Translations under genes and position numbers: made by a program | NCBI GenBank assembly: GCA_964017125.1 | Contig: CAXHKU010000896.1 | Span: 124,001 to 188,000, forward strand | DNA length: 64,000 nt | DNA from: Flabesymbios commensalis | Taxonomy: Eukaryota; Annelida; Polychaeta; Terebellida; Flabelligeridae | Direction: 5' to 3' | The notes under the pieces: generated by a model | The model's database searches: none | Seen by the model: only the letters and a program-made list of their open reading frames with translations | Told to the model about the DNA's origin: nothing | In this document: positions 21,284 through 32,308 of the stretch, one piece after another | Numbering within the stretch: position 1 is the stretch's first letter | How the letters are laid out: every line of letters starts with the position of its first letter

Positions 21284-22882
21284 GTAAGGCCTCACTCAGA
21301 TCATCAAAGATGATTAATTATGCCTAAATAGTGCCTGGCCACGAGAAATTATGTATAAATAGTGACTAACCCTACAAAAATATATATAAATGAATGTGAA
21401 TAACTTCCTGAATAAATTCTGTGAATAATTTTCATAAATTGTTACTGGACTTTGAACATGTTAAAAGGGTAGTCCACTGTGTACGAACAGCGGAACACAT
21501 CTGAGAACGCACAATTCTGATTACAGAGCCAGCGGCAAATCGGGTACAAATAAAAACCAGAAACATACATAGAGTGGTCCATTTTTGAGGCTAAAGCTAA
21601 ATAATATCAGTTGGTGAGTCAGGCTATATACGGACTGAGCCATTGCCTAATCCACTTAATTCCGAAACCGTTAGCCAAGACTATAGTCGTTTTATTTTGT
21701 TTTATTATTCGACCAAATCACAGTTATCGAGGTTATTGGGAATTAAATTCGTGTTTAAGCTTTACGATTTGCTAATATTTCGTCTAAAATTAAACAAATA
21801 TGAGTAATATTCACCCACTTGATGTTGGGGGTCGCGGTACCGAGACACAACTTCAAGTTGGTGGAAATTTAAATAAATAAACTAAGTTTACGGGATAAGG
21901 AATAATTCGTCAGTGATCTCAATATCATGCATAAATAGTGACAAAGCCATAACGGGGGTATGTCCCAATTGAGGTATCCGCATTATTTATAAAAAAAACT
22001 TTATTTAGCATTTATCCCATGTGATTTATTATGGCATCATTATTATGGCATCATGCACAAGTGGGCTAACCCCATACGAGTTTCACATTCAGGGTTAGAC
22101 CATTTGGTCACTGATTTTGTTACCTTTTTGTGTTAATTTGTATTTATTCGTTTTATCCTATACTTCATGTTGCAGCGCGATTTTTTCTTAAAATCTTCAA
22201 AATGTGGGCTAGACCACTTGTGCATGATGCCATCCATTTCGTACACTCCTTTGAAGGCTCCACAAATGTGTCATAGACCTATTAATTAATAAAAAATACA
22301 ATACATGTCCACTGTCGGAAGAGTAATTCTAGAGAATTTGTAATATGCTAATATAAGTTCAAATTCGAATAGAACAGAGTGATGTGAAACTGACAAACTT
22401 GATGGTGTATGATGAAGGTGAAGGGGTAAAACTATGTATTAGTTTGCTGACGTCTATGATATTTACCTCCAGACATGCCCAGATAGCCACAGATGTTCTT
22501 GTTACGTCTTATATATACAATTAAGAACACATATAATATAACATAGGCCTACACTAATCTTGAGATCAAATGCATATATCTGGGGTTTCAAATTATCCTT
22601 AGGCTGCTAGCTTAACTCTTGCTCTGTTGAATTGTTTTTTGTTATATTTTGCATTTATCATGCTCATGTAAAGCTGGAACTGCTGAAAAATTGCATGTAA
22701 ACATGTGTCGCTTCAAATGACATGTAAACATGTAAACATGTGTACATTGATGAAATGAGCATCTATCATTTTGTTATCATTTGCAGTGCCATTTTATTTG
22801 GTTTGACAGCCGCTTGGAACCATCCATATACATGATATACGGGTCTAGCAAGACAAAGTTTAATACTGCACTTTTGTTATAG
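21284..22882. other. Intron with a family B hairpin remnant
   Basis: A family B hairpin relic (CACCCACTTGATGTTGGGGG, ACACAACTTCAAGTTGGTGG) lies at about 21810-21870. The remainder is AT-rich intron with no other supported feature. Confidence 0.55.
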
Positions 22883-23017
22883 ATTTGAATGAATGTAACG
22901 CAGCGCCATGTGGCAGTGGACAGTGTAACAATATGATTGGGAGCTACACATGTGACTGTGATGATGGATTCCTGTTGGTGCAGGGATATAATAACACCTA
23001 TAACTACACCTGTCAAG
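22883..23017 (+). CDS. Calcium-binding EGF domain exon (exon J)
   Basis: Starts D-L-N-E-C with six cysteines and C-N-N-M-I-G-S-Y-T-C-D-C. The loop before the last cysteine is long (16 residues, with N-N-T and N-Y-T sequons). The acceptor is CTTTTGTTATAG and the donor GTAACAAT. Phase 1/1, 135 nt. Confidence 0.92.
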
Positions 23018-23215
23018 GTAACAATACACCACCTATAACTACACCTGTCAAGGTAACAATGCACAACCGATAAGTACACCTGTAAAGGTAACAATACACC
23101 ACCTATAACTACACCTGTAAAGGTAGCAATACACCACCTATAACTACACCTGTCAAGGTAACAATGCACAACCGATAAGTACACCTGCAAGGGTAACAAG
23201 GTAATACTATAATGC
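23018..23215 (+). repeat. Donor-junction array after exon J
   Basis: About six units of 32-35 bp read CCTATAACTACACCTGTCAA followed by GGTAACAATACACC, copying the last 20 bases of exon J and its donor. Every unit keeps a GGTAACAA or GGTAGCAA decoy donor. Confidence 0.92.
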
Positions 23216-23309
23216 CACTAATAACTACACTTGTAAGGATAGGCCTAAAAATACAGTACTGCAGCCATCCATATTCCCACCTGACAAGGTGGCAACTACG
23301 TTTGTCTAG

Positions 23310-24100
23310 GTGAAATTAATACTGTAGAACCACTTATAACCACATATATGTCAAGGCAACATTATTAAATTTTTTAACCCCACAGCCAAATCACATCACA
23401 TATCATCTGGTATGGCGTTAGATCAATTCCAAAATCAAAATTGGAATTGGATGTGAAAATAAAGGGAATTCAATTGATTTTGAACGTTTATGATGATGCT
23501 CCACTGCCATAACATGGCATTATGATGTAGGCCTAATATAATATTAAATCATCGCATACATATGATAAATGTTTCATTGCAAAGTTGAAGCATGGCAAAG
23601 ACTTGAAATACACATGTCAATGCAACAGTACAATAATTGATCTCACCCACGCCTGTCATGAAATATGACATGCAGACACACCTGTCAATATGTAACACCG
23701 TAAGCTAACAATATGAATTCACATACACTTGTCATTGCAACACTAACCATTACAATACGAACCTTTTACAGACATTAAACTATGAAGCTTTTTATCCAAC
23801 TGCTATTGCCCAGTTGCTTTCTCAATTTTGGGACAGTATATCCATTTGATAACACATTGGTAAAACCCAAGCCTTGTCATACTGTGACCAGCATATGCTA
23901 CGTGCTTCAATAATGTATTATTTTTATCAATAATGTGTCAAAAATATACAGTGAATGAATGGTCCAGAATTATTTAATTGAGGATTTAATGATTACCAAA
24001 AGTGTATCATGTAGTTGAGAGAGAGAGTTATTTTATTGTTGTACTTTGCATATAGATTAGAGCTAGGGGTTTGTTGTACCATGTAGTTGGGAGGATCATT
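23310..24100. other. Intron without recognised content
   Basis: AT-rich intron. Scattered CACCTGTCA-like words suggest further decayed exon J junction copies (for example near 23617, 23690 and 23731), but they are too diverged to count. Confidence 0.4.
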
Positions 24101-24180
24101 TCGTCCCTTTGGAGTTAGAAGGTGCTAAACTGCCACTTTGTAAAGTGGCAGATTAGCACCTTCTAACTCCAAAGGGACGA
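24101..24180. repeat. 38-bp near-perfect palindrome
   Basis: The arm CGTCCCTTTGGAGTTAGAAG and on to position 24139 pairs with 24142-24179 with one mismatch and a two-base loop. It ends just 22 bases before exon K and shares the CGTCCC/GGGACG ends of the 17315-17381 hairpin. Confidence 0.93.
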
Positions 24181-24202
24181 TTTTGTTGTTTTGAACATGC
24201 AG

Positions 24203-24337
24203 ATATAGATGAGTGTACAGAGCAGGATGTTCCATGTAGTAAGGATGGACACTGTGTGAACACCCCAGGGAGCTACCAGTGTGTGTGTAATGAGGGGTAC
24301 CACGTGGAAGATCTTGACGTCAGCAATACATGTACAG
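24203..24337 (+). CDS. Calcium-binding EGF domain exon (exon K)
   Basis: Starts D-I-D-E-C with six cysteines and C-V-N-T-P-G-S-Y-Q-C-V-C. The acceptor is TTGAACATGCAG and the donor GTAAGTCA. Phase 1/1, 135 nt. The coding sequence for L-D-V-S contains a TGACGTCA octamer that is multiplied in the array behind it. Confidence 0.92.
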
Positions 24338-24740
24338 GTAAGTCACTCACACACAAGGTGATGACGTCATCTACTAGTGTGTGTGTAATGAGGGGTGCCA
24401 CGTGGAAGATCCTGACGTCAGCAATACATGTACAGGTCAGTCACCCACACAAACTGATGACGTCATTTATCACTGTGCGTGTAATGAGGGGTGCCACGTC
24501 GAAGATCCTGACGTCAGCAATACTTGTACAGGTAAATCACCAACACACAAAGTGTTGACGTCAATAGTGTGTGTGTGTAATGACGTCAACAATACATGTG
24601 TTGTGAATAACCAACACACAAAGTGCTGACGTCAATAGTGTGTGTGTAATGACGTCAACAATACATGTGTTGTGAGTCACCACACACAAAGTGATGATGT
24701 CAACTACAATGTGTGTATAATGACGTCAGCAATACATATA
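24338..24740 (+). repeat. Donor-junction array after exon K with TGACGTCA octamers
   Basis: Units of roughly 100 bp, shortening to 60-70 bp downstream, copy the second half of exon K (GTGTAATGAGGGGTGCCACG, GAAGATCCTGACGTCAGCAA, ACATGTACAG) plus the donor GTAAGTCAC. Copies near 24381-24530 still encode C-N-E-G-C-H-V-E-D-P-D-V-S. Ten perfect TGACGTCA octamers lie between 24315 and 24728. Confidence 0.92.
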
Positions 24741-25240
24741 CAGTGAGTCACCACACACAAAGTGATGACGACAGCTGTCAGCATGTGCATGTTTAACGAG
24801 AGAGAGACCTACCATGTACATTATCATAACGTCAGCAATATATGTACAGAGGCCTAAGTCACCAAGTGATCATGTCAGCTACCAGTGTGTATGTGATGAC
24901 GGATGCTGTAGGCCCTATGCGCCACTCATTGGAGTGATGAATATCGACATATTGAGTCAGATATCGAATAAAGTTTATTCTCTTTTGAAATCATTAAATT
25001 ATGTGTTGCATTTTCTGTCGTGTAATTTTGTGACTGTAAGATAAGTCAACCTGATGCCATAATTTATTCTAGGTCGATATAGTATAATGCAACCATATAT
25101 GTTATACTGAAAATCATCTTTTGGAAGTATGTTATTATCTTGAAATATTTTTTTTAAATGCTACCCTTAGCTTATATCACATCACAAAATTATATTGATA
25201 AAAGTAACAGAATATCACAGTTTTTTTATATTTAAAAGTA
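24741..25240. other. Intron with decayed exon K copies
   Basis: To about 24910 there are faint exon K-like pieces (GTCAGCAATATATGTACAGA, CAGCTACCAGTGTGTATGTG). The rest is AT-rich intron. Confidence 0.5.
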
Positions 25241-26088
25241 TTGTAATTATCTAATTTCCATTAGAAAAACAAGAGGAAGTTATTAACATCTAAAGATTTG
25301 TGTTTTTAAGATTTTTGTTGAGATCGGCCTAAGTTGACTCAACAGATCAGGAATCATGCTCACCACAATCATATTGTAGCCTTTCTGGTTGACTGCCTCT
25401 ACCCAGATGATGGTGTTCATGTAAGTCAGCTGCTGGGACTCCTGACCCATAGCTAAGATTTATTTGGCATCCAGGGTGGGTGTGGTTCTGACTGCGTGAT
25501 AGGATTTTGCAATTGTGATAAACCCGTGGCTCCCTAGTTTTGATAAGCCAAGGCAATGATCTCATAGAGGTTTCTTTAATTCAAATATAGAAACCTTTGT
25601 GTGAAGATGTGCTGTAATTATTAGCATTGTATACACTCTTTGCCCATCACGTGTCTCCTCGTGTAGTTATACACATTTTGTCAAGCAATCTGTAATGTTG
25701 TTACTGTAAAGCAAGTGGAATATTAGGCTAGTATCTTATCTTAATTGGATCTGTACCTGACTATCTGCAAAAGTCTGGTGTTTTTTCTGTTACAGATATT
25801 GATGAATGTAAAGGTTCTCCATGTGGTAATGGATCGTGTGATAACACACCTGGTAGCTACTGGTGTACTTGTGATGATGGATATACTATTACACCTGATA
25901 ACTCCACCTGCCAAGGTAAGCTATGACAAGGGGTATACTATCACAGCGGATAACACTACCTGTCAAGGTAAGCCGTGTCGAGGGGTATACTATCACAGCG
26001 AATAACTTCACCTGTCAAGGTAAGCGGTGACGAGGGGTGTACTATCACAGCGGATAACACTACCTGTCAAGGTAAGCCGTGTCGAGGG
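25241..26088 (+). repeat. Duplicated segment, copy 1 (contains exon L)
   Basis: Nearly identical to 28331-29184. It includes about 550 bp of upstream intron, a whole EGF exon and its array. The copies differ by a few substitutions and a 6-bp indel near their left ends. Confidence 0.93.
25796..25915 (+). CDS. Calcium-binding EGF domain exon (exon L)
   Basis: Starts D-I-D-E-C with six cysteines and C-D-N-T-P-G-S-Y-W-C-T-C. The acceptor is TTTTTCTGTTACAG and the donor GTAAGCTA. Phase 1/1, 120 nt. Its nucleotide sequence appears identical to exon N (28892-29011). Confidence 0.93.
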
Positions 26089-26150
26089 GTATACTATCAC
26101 AGCGAATAACTTCACCTGTCAAGGTAAGCGGTGACGAGGGGTGTACTATC
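25916..26150 (+). repeat. Donor-junction array after exon L
   Basis: Four units of about 60 bp read GAGGGGTATACTATCACAGC, GGATAACACTACCTGTCAAG and GTAAGC, copying the end of exon L with its donor. Every unit ends in an intact AAG|GTAAGC decoy donor. It is about one unit longer than the array after exon N. Confidence 0.93.
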
Positions 26151-27907
26151 ACAATATTTTTTCCACACAAAAAGAAATGTTGAAAATACAGTTGAAAATA
26201 CAAAACGTTCAAATCTCAACCGTGGCTGTGATTTGTGTTTGTCACCTAAAAAAACAATGATTGTGTAATCTAATTGTTAAACATAGTGATATATTGTAGA
26301 GTTAGACTCCCTCTGTTCGAGTTCGAGCAACGCATCTGACTTACTTAGTCAGTGGTTCCCAACACGGTAGTATTGGCACAACTTGTGAAAGAATTAGTAA
26401 TATAACACTCAGTCACAATAAACATGCATGATGTGATATCCATGGTGGGTGTAGGCATACTGCCGACAGTTGTAGCTTGTTATGTCTCCCCTCGAAAGAG
26501 GTGGAGATATATTGCTTTACCTCCCACTGCTCATTTGTTCGCCCGATCAGTTTTGTGTCTGTGCATTCTCTCTGTCTATCCTGCAGGCAGTCAAACACGA
26601 GACGTTGATGGGGGCTATTGCTCAGTAGACTCGATGCATTGGCCTAGTGTTGATTTGGTGCCGGGCCGGCGTCGTAGGCGGTGGACAGGCATTGAATCGG
26701 CATCGGGCTTGTTTCTCTTGTTTGCTGGGTGATCAGATGACGAAAAAATATAGATTTTGAACTTTCATATTATCGTGAATAAAATATTACTTTTTTTTCA
26801 ATTCTGATTAACTAACCAGATAATAACCACATAAAACACTTCACTTATATGTAGCATATTTTTGTTTTTGTTCTGTTTTTCTTATCATGTCTTATGGATG
26901 TTGCAAAGTTAAAAAAAAATCCAAACATACAAAATAAATTTGGAAGTGGGTGTGTGGGTCCAGGGTCATTTTGGATAGAAAATAGAAAATTTGAAAACCC
27001 CCAAAAAATAAAAATTATTTGATGATTATTTATTTTTGGGTATTAAATACTGTCAAAATACTGTCTCAAAACTGCACTTTACTCCTCTCCCGCCACTACT
27101 ATTTAAAAAAAATAGATAGGGGGGTGGGTGGTTTCGTGTTTGTAAGATCTGTCCAAATTTTTTTCGAATGTCTGGAATTGTTTTAACTTTGCAAGGCCCC
27201 TTACGTATTGTCTTGTTTTCTTTTGTTCTGTACTGTATATTGTATGTACTGTGAATGTATATATATATATGAAATCTGAAAAAAAACAAAGTTAAAAAAC
27301 AAAAAAACAACATGCAGTTACCTCAGCAAGAAGTACTGACTAGGATTGAATGGATACTGGCCAGCACCGGCGACGCTGGCCCAACATTTAGCAGACATTG
27401 AGTCGGTGTCGGCTTGTAATCGTCGCCAGCAGTATTGAGCAATACCAGACCAGCTGAACGCAGCTCCCAACAAACACGAGGCGTTGAACAAGTGCTGGTT
27501 TGGTGCTGGGCCGGCGTCGCACACGGTGGGCCATCATTGGGTCAACGTCTTGTTTGCTGATGGTGTTACCATAATTATATTTAGTCACTGGTTTAATGTT
27601 TGACTACTTACAATGATTATAGTTTGTTGTTGTGGTTAAATTTCTGATTCTGGAATTTAACTACCTTTGTGCTGCTGAATTTTTGTTACAATTTTTCATT
27701 CATTTGTCGCTAGGCCAGTTTCTAACTTCAAAAGACGAAAAATATTTATATTTGTGAAAAATAGACATCTCCCAAATAGCATACGTTGATTACCTGAGTA
27801 TCTACCACAATATTTTGCTGTTCATTTTCGAACATTTTATTTTGTTTGCAATTTTTTTAGACCGTCTGTATATATGGATCTAGCAGCAATTTTAATATTT
27901 ATTGCAG
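26151..27907. other. Intron with a dispersed GC-rich repeat
   Basis: Two stretches (about 26630-26730 and 27345-27570) share motifs such as GGTGCCGGGCCGGCGTCG / GGTGCTGGGCCGGCGTCG and ATTGAATCGGCATCGG / ATTGAGTCGGTGTCGG, and are related to 41950-42330. A family C-like fragment (CAAAAGACGAAAAATATT) lies near 27735. The rest is AT-rich; no gene is supported. Confidence 0.5.
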
Positions 27908-28021
27908 ATGTAAATGAATGCCTGTTATCACCTTGTGGTGCTGGTGATTGTGAGAATACTGATGGTTCCTACGTGTGTCAGTGTGACACAGGGTATGTGT
28001 CTACAGAAACTACGTGTCAAG
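27908..28021 (+). CDS. Calcium-binding EGF domain exon (exon M)
   Basis: Starts D-V-N-E-C with six cysteines and C-E-N-T-D-G-S-Y-V-C-Q-C. It is the shortest of the set (114 nt) because the last loop is only nine residues. The acceptor is TTTATTGCAG and the donor GTGGGTGA. Phase 1/1. It sits between the two copies of the L/N segment. Confidence 0.92.
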
Positions 28022-28330
28022 GTGGGTGACATACAAAATAAAATCAATGGGTAGTGAGGTTATTTTCGCCACATGGTAAGACTTAGATGTGGAGACATAT
28101 TTCCAGATCTATCATTCATCACGTAACTACTACAACTGTTGTCCACTGATGATAAGCTATCATCTACAGTAGCCATCCCAAAGATTGATGTGTAAATTAT
28201 ATAACTTCGAACTTCTTTTTTTGTTATTTCATCACCATATTGTTACAATGTAGGTTAATTGTAACGAACAAAGACTGTTGAATATTTCAGGTTATAGACC
28301 AGGTGGCCCATCCTACAAAACATCTCAAGA

Positions 28331-29184
28331 TTGTAATTATCTTTATCTAATTTCCATTAGAAAAACAAGAGGAAGTTATTAACATCTAAAGATTTGTGTT
28401 TTTAAGATTTTTGTTGAGATCGGCCTAAGTTGACTCAACAGATCAGGAATCATGCTCACCACAATCATATTGTAGCCTTTCTGGTTGACTGCCTCTACCC
28501 AGATGATGGTGTTCATGTAGGTCAGCTGCTGGGACTCCTGACCCATAGCTAAGATTTATTTGGCATCCAGGGTGGGTGTGGTTCTGACTGCGTGATAGGA
28601 TTTTGCAATTGTGATAAACCCGTGGCTCCCTAGTTTTGATAAGCCAAGGCAATGATCTCATAGAGGTTTCTTCAATTCAAATATAGAAACCTTTGTGTGA
28701 AGATGTGCTGTAATTATTAGCATTGTATACACTCTTTGCCCATCACGTGTCTCCTCGTGTAGTTATACACATTTTGTCAAGCAATCTGTAATGTTGTTAC
28801 TGTAAAGCAAGTGGAATATTAGGCTAGTATCTTATCCTAATTGTATCTGTACCTGACTATCTGCAAAAGTCTGGTGTTTTTTCTGTTACAGATATTGATG
28901 AATGTAAAGGTTCTCCATGTGGTAATGGATCGTGTGATAACACACCTGGTAGCTACTGGTGTACTTGTGATGATGGATATACTATTACACCTGATAACTC
29001 CACCTGCCAAGGTAAGCTATGACAAGGGGTATACTATCACAGCGGATAACACTACCTGTCAAGGTAAGCCGTGTCGAGGGGTATACTATCACAGCGAATA
29101 ACTTCACCTGTCAAGGTAAGCGGTGACGAGGGGTGTACTATCACAGCGGATAACACTACCTGTCAAGGTAAGCCGTGTCGAGGG
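28331..29184 (+). repeat. Duplicated segment, copy 2 (contains exon N)
   Basis: Second copy of 25241-26088 in the same direction, 3.1 kb further on. It breaks from copy 1 within the junction array, at about GTGTCGAGGGGT. Confidence 0.93.
28892..29011 (+). CDS. Calcium-binding EGF domain exon (exon N)
   Basis: Same protein sequence as exon L, with the same acceptor (TTCTGTTACAG) and donor (GTAAGCTA). Phase 1/1, 120 nt. The identity and preserved splice sites indicate a recent duplication that adds one EGF domain without altering the frame. An assembly artefact cannot be excluded, although exon M between the copies is single. Confidence 0.9.
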
Positions 29185-29190
29185 GTCTAT
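29012..29190 (+). repeat. Donor-junction array after exon N
   Basis: Three units of the same 60-bp type as after exon L, each with AAG|GTAAGC. The final unit runs into unrelated sequence at 29185. Confidence 0.9.
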
Positions 29191-29234
29191 AGTCCATCAG
29201 CTACAAGGGTTGGTCGGTACCAATCAAGGTGGCC

Positions 29235-29960
29235 AAACGTATGTGGTATCATTTGAAAGGTATATTCATAGACATTACAGAAAATCATGATAGCAGTCTC
29301 AAAGTAGTAGCTTAAGAGTGGTGGCCGCCATTTTCCAAGATGGCCGCCATTTGGCCAAGGTCTAACATTAAATTTACATCATTTTTGACAGAATTGAAGC
29401 ATATTCATGATTTTGGTATCTATCTTAAGATTTTTAAAGTACGCCCGACACAGTGGTGAGACCAGAATGCACCCTAGACATTGCATTGTGGGTCAAATCC
29501 AAGATGACCGCTATTTGTTCAAGGTCAAACCATTAATTTACATCATTTTTTGACAGAATTAAAGCAGATTCATGATTTATGTATCTATCTTAAGGTTTTT
29601 AGGTACGCCCAACACAGTGGTGGAACAAGAATGCACCCTAGACATTGCATTGTGGGTCAAATCCAAGATGACCGCTAATTGTTCAAGGTCAAATCTTTAA
29701 TTTGAATCATTTTCGACAGAATTGAAGCAGATCAGTGATTCTTATGCTCATTTTAGGGTTTTTGGTAGGCATACGCCCGACATAGTGGTGAGATCAGAAG
29801 GCAGCATAGACTTTTGAGTGTAGTACAAATCTTACAAGCCGCCATTATTCCAAGGTCAAACAAAAATTAGTATCATTTTCGTCAGAATTGAAGCGTATTA
29901 ATGTTTTTGGTGTGTATCTTAGTGTTTTCAGTTACACACAATATACTGGTGTATATACTG
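29235..29960 (+). repeat. ~175-bp tandem repeat
   Basis: About four units contain CATCATTTTTGACAGAATTG, GTATCTATCTTAAG, GTACGCCCGACACAGTGGTG, CATTGCATTGTGGGTCAAAT and CCAAGATGACCGC. It ends in a short 14-bp repeat (ACTGGTGTATATAC) near 29945-29985. Confidence 0.85.
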
Positions 29961-31024
29961 GTGTATATACTGGTGTATATATAGTATATACTATATACTA
30001 TCTGTTTTTTTTTTGTTTTTACCAAATGATCTCCAGATATTAGTGGAGCTGCCATAATTCCTTGTAGAAACACACAAAAAATACATCTAGGACTAGTACT
30101 ACACGCGCTGGGTGGTGTTAGTTTGAAAGGAATTTCCAAGATATTTTAGAAATATACTTTTCTTTAAGCTAATTTTGCCGAGAGATGTAGGTAAATAAGA
30201 TATCAAAGGTCACAACCCCCAAAAGGCATCCAGGACTACTACAGCAGTTACTGTGGATAACGTGTATGCAATATGGACGAAATCCCCTAAAAGTTTTCAG
30301 AGATATGTTGTGCAAACATAACCAGAGGGACCTGTGCCAAGAAGGCACAGGAAGTTTGGGCGCCTAAAAAATTATCTAGTTTTAAACCTCAAAATACTGA
30401 GAGATTTAGATTTTGGTCTACTAACCCTTACAACGCTGAAATATTTTTGCATAAACCATGGATGGGTAAAACAAACAAAAATGGGTAATTTTACATGAAA
30501 TTAGTGTCCCCAGGAATCAAAAAGTCCAGATTTTGAATTAAATATAAGAAGATTTGAAACAAATGGTGCAACTTCATGTTTAAGCTTTATTATTTAATAA
30601 TGTTTAGATAATTTATAAAACAATATATGTATATGTGTTTTATAAGAGCTTTATATCATGGAAACATGAAAAATGGCATGTCCCCAGAGAAAATGCCACT
30701 ATTTAAAACTTCACTCACAAGGATACAAATACACAATAGAATTTTAATAATTACATTTGATGAATATACATGTCCCCACATTTGCACTCTACCCCGTTAC
30801 CATGATTGTAGCATGCCCCATCAAGTGACTAATCATGAAGTAAAATTATATCAAGTGTAGTTTGACACACTGAAGGGCCTATAAATACGAGTTTTTCACC
30901 TTGAAATAATTAATATTGTTGAGTGACAAGTTATTCGAAACAGGTATTACCAAAATGTTAGAAAATATTCCTAGCATTGTGGGTCTAAAAAACGATTTGG
31001 TTTTATGCTTGGTGGCCTAGAACA
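29961..31024. other. Intron with repeat fragments
   Basis: 30190-30350 resembles the 13540-13870 repeat (ACAACCCCCAAAAGGCATCC, AGAGATATGTTG). A family A start (TAACCCTTACAACGCTGAAA) is at 30424-30468. The rest is AT-rich with no supported gene. Confidence 0.5.
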
Positions 31025-32039
31025 GCTGCTATGGGGACTATGTCCACCAGTTGAACAAGCACTCGCCAGGCCGTGGGAGTCCTGTTCCCAGATGTATCTG
31101 GTGCTATGCGGACTCTCAGGTTAACTGGGGGTACAACTCATGATCAGAGAAGAAACAAAGAAGAGAGAGAAGGACTGATCTAAGGGTGTGGACCCCATTA
31201 AAGCAAAATAGGCGGGGGAGTCAAATAGATATAAAAATTAGAAGATGGGAGGGGGTACGGGAGTGGGGAAATTGGTGGATGCTCGCTTCTCCAGGCCCAT
31301 GGATGCTTGGAGTCGCTGTAGCCCTGCGGAGCAGGTCACCACAGACAGCTACAAATTAGCTGGCAGCGGGTCGATAAGATCCTGCTGACCCGGGAAACCT
31401 GAGAGGCTGAGAAGCATTTTTCTGGTCCCCTAATTTTATCAATATTTTCACCACTCTCGTCTGCCATCAGAAGCTTTATAGCTCATTTTTGCTTGAGCAA
31501 GGGTTCAGGGCATAGCTTTTGCTATGTTTTAGGATATATTTCTGTGTTTTACTGTTGTTATTGCATGTTTAACTTTGGGCTTGAAATATCGCCTGAAGGA
31601 TTAGTACCGGATTCATTAGCGTGCCACCATTTATTTCGTCCTCTAGTGATCCTGTTTCTGACGACCTAGTGCGTCAGCCAGTTCAAAACGCTTATTCGAG
31701 TGCCTAGCGGTCTTTAGTTTTTTCAAACGTAAAGATTATATACAGTGTTTTTTAGCTTAAATAGCCAGATGGTTATTTATTCTCGGTATAAATAATCTTT
31801 TTTCGGTTTTCCAACCGTGTTTTCTTGAGATTGTATGCTGACTCAAATTTTTTCGCGTCATTTTCGACTCGAGTTTTACTAGAGTCAAAATCTATTGAGT
31901 CTGAGAATATTTTTCCAGAGAAACATCCTGTCACTTTTGGATTTCTTTACATCCGCTTTTGAATTTGATATTAGGAGGTCGATTCTGATCTTAAAAATTG
32001 CTAGAATAATTTAGGTGATTATTCTCATAATAATACTAA

Positions 32040-32290
32040 TCTAGTGACTTGTAAACTAAATTTTGTTTTTCATACCATAACTTTATACATTTCTCAGCGA
32101 TTCCCCAGCGATAGAAGTCTCTACTGAGACCTCGCTTTTTCTGCTACAGCACTGCTAGCGGCCCTAGTGCTAACGTTAGGCCTAACGCTACATCACATGT
32201 AAACTAAACTTTTTCATATCCTAAACACTTCCCAGGGATAGAAGTCTCGACTGAGACTTCGCTTTTTCTGCTACAAACACACGTCCTGAA
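32040..32290 (+). repeat. Tandem repeat in LINE 5' region
   Basis: Two units about 130 bp apart share TGTAAACTAAA, CGATAGAAGTCTCTACTGAG / GGATAGAAGTCTCGACTGAG and CTCGCTTTTTCTGCTACA / TTCGCTTTTTCTGCTACA. Their position just upstream of ORF1 suggests duplicated internal promoter units, which is inference. Confidence 0.75.
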
Positions 32291-32308
32291 TTTTGCAATT
32301 CCATCAAC

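Noticed and set aside
22777-23199. 140-codon minus-strand open frame
   Set aside because: It overlaps exon J and its junction array on the opposite strand; the repeated protein words come from the 33-bp unit.
24256-24629. Longer EGF exon K with extra half-domains from the array
   Set aside because: Some array units keep the C-N-E-G-C frame, but reading through needs a frame change after each donor and would give half-domains without six cysteines; the donor at 24338 is the better choice.
26424-26732. 102-codon plus-strand open frame
   Set aside because: No recognisable motif, and part of it lies in a dispersed GC-rich repeat; no splice or codon support.
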